DNA of 64,000 nucleotides. It comes from Lonicera japonica (taxonomy: Eukaryota > Streptophyta > Magnoliopsida > Dipsacales > Caprifoliaceae). The notes beneath the pieces were generated by a model. That model was given only the letters and a program-made list of their open reading frames with translations. It was not told where the DNA came from and did no database searches. This document shows, piece by piece, positions 56,461 through 64,000 of this stretch. Position 1 is the first letter of the stretch. Each line of letters opens with the position of its first letter. The stretch lies in assembly GCA_021464415.1 (NCBI GenBank), contig CM038465.1:18197839-18261838 (forward strand), read 5' to 3'. The position numbers were made by a program, and so were the translations under genes.

Positions 56461-56820
56461 AACTGAAAATGTGCTAGAAGCAGCTAGGAAAGCCAGTCTC
56501 CATTATTGCACGCAGAGTTCTTTCCTCAAATTCTTCTCTTCACTCATTTGATACAATTTCACCCCATCAATTTTCCTCTACCTTCTCTAATTTGTCTGCC
56601 TTCAACACTGGAGAAGAATCCAGGGTTTTCCAAACCTCATGGTCTCGTGCTTTTGCAAATATCAGATTTTCTGGGAAAATTTCTCCTCTGCATTTGCCGA
56701 GAAAGTCCATTGTTGGAACTGGAATGCCTTGGCCGACATGTCGCCGTTTCTGGTTTGCCAATCTTGTAGGAGCGTTCAACATGTTGATCATTCAGCTAAT
56801 TACTTCCAGATATTCGGATG
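56262..56820 (+). pseudogene. HSCB: HSCB copy 2 first coding exon
   Basis: Acceptor TGTAATTCCAG ends at 56261. A (CT)n tract at 56418-56456 precedes the ATG at 56469, which is followed after one codon by TAG. The frame then reads LGKPVSIIARRVL to SGK, shifts by one base, and continues in another frame as SSAFAEKVHCWNWN, PFLVCQSCRSVQ, DYFQIFG-type words (here NYFQIFG). Donor GTAAGT at 56821. Confidence 0.85.
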
Positions 56821-57229
56821 GTAAGTATTTTTGGAAACGATTGCTAGATCAAATTTATTTCCTTTGCTTTTCAAGTTTTATTTCGAGTCAAATTTTTTTA
56901 AATTTCAAATTGCTTCATATTAAATGTTGAATTATGTATGTGGAATACAGAATTGAAGCTCCTAAATTGTTTATTCTGTCCCAAAATGATCGAATGTTGT
57001 TCCGTTTGGAATTACTCCCTCCATCTCCAAAAGATTGTCCCACTTACTTTTTCAGGATATCTCAAATTGATAGTCCCATTTCCTTTTCAGAACATTATCA
57101 ATATCAATTCTCATAGTAGAAAAATGAGTTGTTTTCTTGACACGTTGAAATTAATATTTCCTTAAAATGTAAAAGAGTGAAATTGGGACTATCTTTTTAA
57201 GAATTTGTAGCTGTTTTATCTAAGAAGGG

Positions 57230-58110
57230 TAGAGATCAGTTAGTGTTTAAGGACTTTGGTTGCTGGGAGGATGCTAGGAGGAGTTTTGAAGTATATGATG
57301 CTGGTGGATTGGGGTTTGTTTCCAAGACCTTAATTTTTCAGGGAAGTTTTTTTGAGGTAGGGTGATCCTCTCTCCCCTTTCCTTTTCACTTTTGGTCTTG
57401 GATGCTTTGAGTTGGATAGTGTCTAGGGGAGCAAAGATTATGCTTATCGAGGGGTACGCTATTGTTCGTTTTTTTTTTTGGCCCGGGGGGGGGGGAGGAG
57501 GTAGCGGTCACATCTCTAGTTTGTGGATGACATGATATTCTTCTTTATAAATCTTTTGAGTCATTATAGGTTGTGAAGGTTTTTTAGCGTATTTCTGGAC
57601 TTCGAATAAATTTAACTGAGTAGTAGCCCGGCTGGAATTATGTAGATGCCACCCTTCGAAATTGGCTTCTTCATTTTGTGTTATAGAGCAACCCATGACA
57701 TGTCTAGGTGCTTCTTTAGGTGGTATTTCGAGGGGGGAGTCCTTCTGGGACCCTTTGTTTTTGGCACAGAGGGTTTCATTTTGGTGGTTTTGGGGGGTAG
57801 GAGTTGGGTTTAATATTGATCCAACCTTGTCTGTTGTGCACACCACCATTTGGTATATGTCTTTATGTATAATTCCTGTAGCAGTGGCCGGTAGGGTTGA
57901 CTGCATGATGGGAAATTTTCTTTAAGAGATGGAAAGGGAAGAGAAGAGGGATCATCTTGTTAGTCGGGACCAAGTATCTCTTCCTAGGAACGAGGGTGTT
58001 TCAGGAATAGGTAATGTGGTGTCAAAAAGCATTTGTTTCTCTTCTCGTTAAAGATTGAAAACACGAGTTTTTATGATAAGTTGGAAAAAGAGACGAGTGG
58101 TTTCGTTTTT
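57230..58110 (+). mobile_element. L1 LINE relic shared with copy 1
   Basis: Matches the relic at 19015-20260: GGTTGCTGGGAGG, GGGGTTTGTTTCCAAG, AGGTAGGGTGATCCTCTC, TTGTGGATGACATGATATTC (the YVDD region, here VDDM), GAGCAACCCATGACATGTCTAGG and GGGACCAAGTATCTCTTCC. Stops throughout. The reverse L1 tail present in copy 1 is absent here. Confidence 0.75.
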
Positions 58111-58126
58111 TTGTAATTCCTCTCTC

Positions 58127-59342
58127 GTTAAAGAAACCAGCATTTTAGATAATCAATTTGGTTTTATGCCCGGAAGGTCGACCATGGAAGCAATTTACTT
58201 GTTGCGGCGTTTGATGGAGCAATATCGGAGGGATCAAAAGGACCTACACATGGTTTTCATTGACTTGGAGAAGGCGTACGATAGGGTACCCAGAGAGATT
58301 TTGTGGAAAGCCCTAGAGAAGAAAGGGGTTAGGATTGCCTATATTCGTGTTATCAAGGACATGTATGAAGGAGCTATGACTAGTGTGAGAACACATAGTG
58401 GGTCCACAGAAGATTTTCCTATAACTATAGGACTACACCAAGGGTCAGCTTTGAGCCCTTATCTGTTTACCTTGGTCTTGGATGTACTCACGGAACACAT
58501 TCAAGAGCCAGCACCGCGATGTATGCTGTTTGCAGATGATATTGTCCTAGTGGGTGAGTCCAGAGAAGAGCTAAATGGGAAGGTGGAAACTTGGAGACAA
58601 AATTTAGAAGCGCATGGCTTTCGTTTAAGCAGAAGTAAGACAGAATACATGGAGTGCAAGTTCAATAAAAGGCGGAGCACTACTAACTTAGAGGTAAAAG
58701 TTGGGGATAATGTCATACCACAAGTCACTCGGTTTAAGTATCTTGGATCCATTATACAAGAAGATGGGGAGATAGAGGGAGATGTAAATCACCGGATTCA
58801 AGCAGGATGGTTGAAATGGAGGAAAGCTTCGGGTGTGTTATGTGATAAAAAGGTACCACTCAAGTTAAAAGGAAAATTCTATCGTACCGCGGTTAGACCA
58901 GCAATGTTGTATGGGACTGAGTGTTGGGCGGTCAAAAGCCAACACGAGAATAAACTAAGTGTAGCTGAGATGAGAATGTTGAGATGGATGAGTGGCAAGA
59001 CTAGGAAAGATAAGATCAGGAATGTTACCATCAGAGAGGGAGTTGGGGTGGCACCTATTACAGAAAAGATGGTTGAATCTCGACTTAGATGGTTTGGGCA
59101 TGTATGGAGGAGACCTGCAGATGCCATGGTTAGGAGAGTTGATCATATGGAGGGAAGCCTAGTTGTTAGAGGCAGAGGAAGACCTAGAAAAACTATAGGG
59201 GAAACTATTAAGAAGGATTTAGAGGCGAATGGTTTCACTAGAGATATGATTCACGACAGACCACTATGGCGTCGTTTGATCCATGTAGCCGACCCCACCT
59301 AGTGGGATAAAGGCTTGTTGTTGTTGTTGTTGTTGTTGTTGA
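58127..59342 (+). mobile_element. RTE-type LINE, 5'-truncated, with (TTG)n tail
   Basis: The 3' half of an RTE element of the plant clade. It ends ACCCCACCTAGTGGGATAAA, GGC and a (TTG)n tail at 59316-59340. The left junction is near 58127, after GAGACGAGTGGTTTCG-type sequence shared with copy 1 (about 20250-20265). On the right, sequence shared with copy 1 resumes at GATTGG(A)AAATAAAATAAA (59341 against 20803), so about 540 bp present in copy 1 are absent around the insertion. The empty site in copy 1 shows the RTE is specific to copy 2. Confidence 0.9.
58130..59302 (+). CDS. RTE reverse transcriptase, C-terminal two thirds
   Basis: A long undamaged frame of about 390 RTE-derived residues. 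It begins [20 protein letters not shown], has [12 protein letters not shown] with the first catalytic Asp, [13 protein letters not shown], and the catalytic pair in [12 protein letters not shown] (about residue 161-162 counted from the open frame start at 58055). Then the thumb region [23 protein letters not shown], and the RTE C-terminal block [34 protein letters not shown], stop at 59300-59302. The N-terminal endonuclease and the start of RT are missing. The first 25 residues of the open frame are host-derived. The absence of stops suggests a young insertion. Confidence 0.9.
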   Translation, partial: KETSILDNQFGFMPGRSTMEAIYLLRRLMEQYRRDQKDLHMVFIDLEKAYDRVPREILWKALEKKGVRIAYIRVIKDMYEGAMTSVRTHSGSTEDFPITIGLHQGSALSPYLFTLVLDVLTEHIQEPAPRCMLFADDIVLVGESREELNGKVETWRQNLEAHGFRLSRSKTEYMECKFNKRRSTTNLEVKVGDNVIPQVTRFKYLGSIIQEDGEIEGDVNHRIQAGWLKWRKASGVLCDKKVPLKLKGKFYRTAVRPAMLYGTECWAVKSQHENKLSVAEMRMLRWMSGKTRKDKIRNVTIREGVGVAPITEKMVESRLRWFGHVWRRPADAMVRRVDHMEGSLVVRGRGRPRKTIGETIKKDLEANGFTRDMIHDRPLWRRLIHVADPT

Positions 59343-60020
59343 TTGGAAAATAAAATAAAGTAAAAGATATTGAACTGTGAACTAGAAGCGTAAAACCCGC
59401 AACATTTATTTAACTAAAAGGAATCTTCCATTTCTGCGAAAGTGCCCATTTCCATATTTAGTCGTATATATACAAATTTTGTTATTGTTTACCATACAGA
59501 TCAGAATCCGTCAATATGACACAGTAGCAATACAGTACACCACACATCTTCGAACCTAGCAATTACCAACTCAGTAATTTATGGAGCTGCGTCTTCTGCA
59601 TTTTGGATGATGATTGAGGAGAATTGTTTACTTGAATGTAAAATAAATGCCAATTTTTACAGACGAGAAGGTAAACGGTTCGAGACTGCTGGAGATGAAG
59701 GAAGATGATTAGCTTTGAGGTATTCTAAATTAAAAGCCAATTTTCACCGGCACCTGCCTGTAAGTACAAATCAAACAGTAAAATCATCTAAGAACCACAT
59801 ATTAAGTCAAGTTAATGTATTAAAACTGAATTTGAGGACAAGAGACAATTTTATAGAGGACGAGTTTGATCTCCTAAGTTCTGACAAAGTTTTCTTCTTT
59901 ATTAATTATTTTGCGGGTGGGGGGTTGATATCCTTGCTGTTTACGCTCATTTGCTGCACTTTTTGATCAACCAACCATACAAGGCACATATAAAGGTATC
60001 ATAGTTTCAGTTATAACAAG
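59343..60020. other. HSCB copy 2 intron sequence with a copy-specific stretch
   Basis: 59343-59500 aligns with 20803-20955 of copy 1. About 59505-59980 has no counterpart in copy 1 and no recognised feature (the open frame 59715-59966 lacks a domain). Alignment resumes at TAAAGGTATCATAGTTTCAG (59990). Confidence 0.5.
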
Positions 60021-60486
60021 TACGTGTTAAGAGAATTTTGTATCTTAACAGGGAGAAGAAGTTTTTGGTGTATATGGAAGGGAAGGAATAGTAGAATTTT
60101 TGGGAACAAGGAGGAAGATTCCGAGAAAGTTTGGGACAGAATCAAAGCGCTGGCTTCTTTGTGGGCTTATACTTCAAATAGTTTTGGGTTCATGTCTATT
60201 TCTGATATTCAGAGAGATTGGGCAACTGCTATGGTCTAGGATAGTCAGAGTTTATTTTTTGAGTTCATAATTTGGTGATGCTATTTGCTAGCTATAGATG
60301 GGGATAGTCAATTAGTTTTAGGTTTTTGTCAAGGGGCAGCTTTCTTTATTGCCTAAGGATGCTTTTCTTTGGTTCATTTTTGTTTTTAGTTTGTTGGAAA
60401 TGGATTCCTCATCCATTTCCAGGTCTCCTTTGCTTGTAATTGATTTTTCTATCTATATAAGCATGTTTCTTATCAAAAAAAAAAAA
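60021..60486 (+). mobile_element. L1 3' tail with poly(A), next to a splice acceptor
   Basis: Frame FWCIWKGRNSRIFGN, KVWDRIKALASLWAYTSNSF, DIQRDWATAMV and stop at 60237-60239, the L1 C-terminus, then a 3' UTR ending TTTCTTATC and a 12-A tail (60475-60486). The tail touches the CAG acceptor of the next HSCB exon. Confidence 0.85.
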
Positions 60487-60489
60487 CAG

Positions 60490-60586
60490 GAAGAAGAAGT
60501 ATCAAATTCCAAATGAAAATCTAGAGGGCAAATACAAACACTGACAGAAGAAACTGCACCCTGATCTGGTTCATTCGAAATCTGAG
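60490..60586 (+). pseudogene. HSCB: HSCB copy 2 J-domain exon with HPD motif
   Basis: 97 bp: with the TG of the previous exon it reads WKKKYQIPNENLEGKYKH, stop, QKKLHPDLVHSKSE. HPD is the Hsp70-stimulating tripeptide of J domains; the stop (TGA 60542-60544) is where HscB has the Trp of DWQKKLHPD. Donor GTTCGT at 60587 is non-consensus. Not found in copy 1. Confidence 0.85.
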
Positions 60587-60674
60587 GTTCGTGTCAATAT
60601 ATTGTGAATATATTATATCTGTTATTTTTCTTGTTGATACCCTTTTTTTGACTTTTTATTGGTTTGTTAGAGAG

Positions 60675-60758
60675 AGAAAATATGCTGCAGAACAGTCCGC
60701 TCAGGTCATCGATGCGTATCGCACACTTAGTAACCCATTGTCAAGGGCGATATACATT
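60675..60758 (+). pseudogene. HSCB: HSCB copy 2 second J-domain exon
   Basis: 84 bp, 28 codons: RKYAAEQSAQVIDAYRTLSN then PLSRAIYI, donor GTGAGT at 60759. It is the C-terminal part of the J domain. Start chosen at 60675 to keep phase with the preceding exon (AG at 60673-60674). Intact reading frame. Not found in copy 1. Confidence 0.8.
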
Positions 60759-63356
60759 GTGAGTGTCCCTTGAGTTATGGGCTATAGATTTGAACATTTT
60801 TATCATCATAAATCAAACCCGGCAGTCCGGCACAGACTCGCATGTGAAAATGTCTTTCCTTTCTAACCCTTACAATTCAATTTCAATGGAAAGATATATC
60901 TGCTAAAATTATAGAGAGTCTGGCCACATACTTGTATTCTATTATTTTGTTGTATAGATAAATTTGCCAAAAATACAAATAACCTCTATGCAGTGTAATT
61001 AGGAGTTTCCAGAACCCTAACGGCCTCACCATGTTCCTCTAAAGTAGAGTATATCTGCTAAAAGTGTAGAAATCTCTAGAGGGAGTTGCACAATGGGAGT
61101 TGGGATGTTTTAAAAAATATTGAGGGATGATCTTCTCTACACTGCTGACTGCTTCTTTATTTAGGCGAGTTTATGTAAATTAAGGTTTAGATGAATTACG
61201 GGGATTGCAATATGACAACTGGGCTATTGAATATTACGTAGAGGCTATGGTTCGTAAATTAAGGTTCACTGCAACTTTCACACTTCACACTACTGTAAAA
61301 TTGACATTGTTTTGGTCCTCCAGAGCTGTCAAATCCGAAATTTCATATAACACGAAAGTTGTAGGGCTTCATGTCCTCTTCCTGGTAATACCAAGCATGC
61401 CAAAATCCGAGTTTTGCACGAAGAGATATAGGCAAAATACAGAACTGCTGCACAAATTCTCCAAATCAAATTCTTCGTTTCTTCTCCAATACCATAATTA
61501 AAATATACTAAAAATAAATAAAATATAGGACTTAAATAAATTTAAACAAACAAAGGTTAATTAGTACAAAATATGCACTAAAATGGGCACATAACTTGGC
61601 AGCAGTGCAGCACCATAAAAAAGAAAAGAGACTTCTGGACAGTTGCACCACAAACCACCAATAATACTGAAGCCAATAACGTAAATAGAATCAAAGAGAG
61701 GTCGAGCAGAATCAACACGGGATGTAACGAAATAGGCAAAGGTTGGGCCAAACACTCTGGCAGCGTGAAAGACAAAAAAACGTAATGAATGATGCTATAG
61801 AAGAAATATTAGAGATAGAAAAACTCTGAGACCAGACAAGCGGCGAAAGGTCGTCTACCGGATAGGGTGGAATAACTTGAGGAAATCCTAGGTCAGAATC
61901 ATTCCTTCTAATAAAAGAAGAATTTTAGAACGGCTTTATTTACATACAAATCAAAAGCTGCATAATATGAAATTTCCAATGTAGGACAATAACACAAATC
62001 CCATTACTAATGGGATTTAACACCTAATAACACGAAAAAAAAAATCTGAAAATATCTAAACATCAACAGTTTGGCATAGACACTAGAGTTTTAAATTGTT
62101 GAATGGAGATGTCAGGTGGAAATTTATGGTTGGTATATTGAGTCTGCATTGAAGAGATCAAGATTCTTTGAGATTGTGCTTTGATGGCTGCTATCTGTTC
62201 AATCTTGTCTGAGCAAAATTTGAATATTGATCGTGTTTTGCAAAAGGTTTTATGTTGATTTCTTAGAGTCAGTTAATCAATAGAAATGAACCCTTTTCTT
62301 CACAGAATGGAAGAGTTCGATTAGGATTGTTGTATTTGAAGTTTCAAAAACCAGCAACAAACTTCTAGGATTGGAACTTCTGAGTCTCACTGAAATGTCA
62401 GCCCACTGTTTGGTGAGTGGTGACAATTTGGGTAAATAAGATCATGTGTCTAATCCACTTTTTGGTGACAACTAGAAGGTGAAATCAACTTTGATTGTGC
62501 TAAAACTATAGAAGGTTGTTGAAGAAATACAGTTTAAGCCACTTTGCTGAGATTCCAATCCATTTTCTTGTAATACCTTTGTTGGTGAAATATTATTTTT
62601 CTGTTATGATCCTTTTTGAAAATAAAAGCGTAAGATATCTCAAAAGAATCTGTGGTAAAGAAAGGAGTCCTAAAAAGCAAAGGTTGGGTCTTGATATGGG
62701 ACATCCCAAAATGAAATAGTAGACTCCTAATATGGGACAGAGTGAGTATTAACTTTTGTTCGTTTTTTACTAAATATATGCTTATAAACGAGTTCAACGA
62801 AACGTGATAGTTAGATATGAATTGATCTGGTACTTGACTCTCTGATTAGGACAGTTCAATTACTTCCCCACCTCCTCACCCCAAAAAAAGGAGAAAAAAG
62901 AAAAAGAAAAAGAAAAAAGACTGAAGAAGATTAGGGAATCAGTTTATTAGTCAAATTAAGGACATTAAACTTAATTGGAAGGCTACAATCCTTTTAGAAA
63001 AGTTATCATGTGCATCTTATTTTGTGAAAGTTTTGGCTGTATTTGATTCTTTTCACGCTTGTCTTTTGGTATATGTATTGGTGGTGGACGGCTTGTCCCC
63101 CTTCATTTTGTACTCATATTTTGAGAATTTATAAAATTTTGTTTCCTATAAAATAAAGAAAGAAAGAAAACGAAAAAAAGGTCAAATTAAGGACATTGAG
63201 TTTGGGTGATTTTTCTTACCATACTATTCCACATTTAGCTTTTTGTAACTCTCGCATATATATATATGTTTTTGACTGTTAATTTCATTCTGTTATGTGC
63301 TATATAAACTTGAAGAGCATATCCCAAACTTACTATTCTTTCCCTTTACGCAACAG
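60759..63356. other. HSCB copy 2 later introns; middle exons not found
   Basis: AT-rich with no recognised exon. A GGGACATCCCAAAATG and TATGGGACAGAGTGAGTA phrase at 62698-62749 looks like one end of a Stowaway-type MITE. 63020-63180 resembles an L1 3' UTR (GGCTTGTCCCCCTT, then a short A-rich tail). The exon for IMEITEAVEEAAD should lie here but was not seen. Confidence 0.45.
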
Positions 63357-63494
63357 ATGGAAGATAAATTGAGGCATTGGTTGAACTCCTTTGCAAATGC
63401 ATTCCAATGTCAATAGTATGAAGTAGCTCTCACTTGTATACGGAGAATGACTTACTATCAACGGGTAAATGAAGAAATTGTTAAGAAGCTTTAA
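63357..63494 (+). pseudogene. HSCB: HSCB copy 2 last exon with a premature stop
   Basis: 138 bp like copy 1 (25675-25812): EDKLRHWLNSFANAF, then CQ, TAG at 63414-63416, and the rest in the same frame (MTYYQR, EEIVKKL) to TAA 63492-63494. About 92% identical to copy 1. Confidence 0.9.
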
Positions 63495-64000
63495 TTCAGG
63501 TACCTATACCTACATAGTCTAGTAACACGTTAATTCTCTTACATACAACTTTTTTTTTTTGGGTTGATCATTGATGACACTTTTTATATAGAAGGTGGCG
63601 CAATGTGTAATGACGACCTCACTCTGGTGAGAACTGACAACTTGTTAACGGGGGGTTATTGGGTGATTTGCAACATACGGGTTAGTGGGCGAGGCAGATG
63701 CCCACGCAGTAGCAGAAAGCAAATAGGATCCCAACCTCTGGCACCAGAGACTTGGTCACATTCGGTAAGTATTGAAATACATAGATCGAGTATAAAGGGG
63801 CGAAAGTGAAATAAGTAAAGAGAATAGAATTTTATATTTTTAGTCCCTCTTTTTCTACGAATAGAGCATTGAGTCGCTTTTGCGAAATTAGGAACTAAAA
63901 ATATTAAACAATTATCATAGTGCTATATATAGAACAAAACAAAAAGTAGGGATCGGAAAAATGGAACAGACGATAGGCACTAGTTGTGAATTTCTCTTAC
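63495..64000 (+). repeat. HSCB copy 2 3' flank with a 140-bp copy-specific segment
   Basis: Matches 25813-26180 except for a segment from about 63631 to 63785 (ACTGACAACTTGTTAACGGG ... TCACATTCGGTAAGTATTG in landmarks) that is absent from copy 1. The segment ends with a good donor-like GTAAGT, so it may be part of a 3' exon. The open frame over it (63564-63809) has no recognised domain. The duplicated block continues past the window end. Confidence 0.75.

Larger units (their letters stand above)
55620..63494 (+). pseudogene. HSCB: HSCB copy 2: Fe-S cluster co-chaperone HscB, multiply broken
   Basis: Same order as copy 1: possible leader (55620-55715), exon with transit peptide (56262-56820), J-domain exons (60490-60586 and 60675-60758) and last exon (63357-63494). 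Lesions: TAG as codon 3 after the ATG at 56469; a one-base deletion at the GGGAAA run near 56675; loss of one zinc cysteine (CWNW for CWNC); TGA at 60542-60544 where Trp is expected; TAG at 63414-63416. The exon IMEITEAVEEAAD of copy 1 was not found, nor the exon before it. An RTE LINE and an L1 tail lie in the first coding intron. It cannot encode HscB. Confidence 0.85.

Overview
This window is AT-rich nuclear DNA of a flowering plant, most likely a eudicot. The evidence is spliced gene fragments with GT-AG introns, a plant-type HscB co-chaperone, an LBD (LOB-domain) sequence, a PIF/Harbinger element carrying the plant two-gene set, Ty3/gypsy LTR elements, a Cassandra element with a 5S rRNA-like LTR, plant RTE and L1 LINEs, and many MITEs. 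I could not fix the species. I see no intact protein-coding gene. Almost all recognisable coding sequence is broken or belongs to transposons.

Layout. 1-1623: 3' part of a long LTR. 1624-8086: AT-rich intergenic DNA with a short callose-synthase-like exon relic (2424-2549) and a two-unit tandem repeat (6702-7110). 8090-14412: a complete but dead PIF/Harbinger element with TIRs and a TTA target duplication; it holds a Myb/SANT-like ORF1 and an ALP1/HARBI1-like DDE transposase. 14256-16032: a 290-bp direct repeat (end of the PIF element plus its flank) on either side of a 1.2-kb insert with virus-like coding sequence. 16033-26200: HSCB copy 1, with a 5' leader and exons for the N-terminus and C-terminus, but L1 debris, an LTR piece with a SINE, a degenerate LBD gene and a 39-bp-flanked insert where the J-domain exons should be. 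26300-38800: accessory DNA with at least three families of short inverted-repeat elements, a large inverted repeat around a gypsy pol scrap, and one orphan dihydroneopterin-aldolase exon. 38802-42402: a 3.6-kb solo LTR with a perfect 5-bp target duplication. 42619-52480: a minus-strand Ty3/gypsy element (gag, protease, RT, RNase H, integrase) in a pol-LTR-internal-LTR arrangement, invaded by Cassandra, by a 1.56-kb solo LTR and by a fragment of its own LTR and leader. 53880-54900: an L1 with an RNase H domain. About 55620-64000: HSCB copy 2, a diverged duplicate of copy 1, with frameshift and stop mutations, a 5'-truncated RTE LINE and another L1 tail.

How the parts relate. The strongest biological story is the pair of duplicated HSCB loci about 38-39 kb apart. 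Both carry the same old L1 and the same 5' leader intron, so those predate the duplication; each then acquired its own insertions. Copy 1 keeps an undamaged N-terminal exon and undamaged last two exons but lacks the J-domain exons. Copy 2 keeps J-domain exons (with the HPD motif) but has a stop at codon 3, a frameshift, a Trp-to-stop change and a stop in its last exon. Neither can encode a full co-chaperone, so a functional copy should lie elsewhere. The other main value of the window is its nested-insertion stratigraphy, in which several target-site duplications can be read directly.
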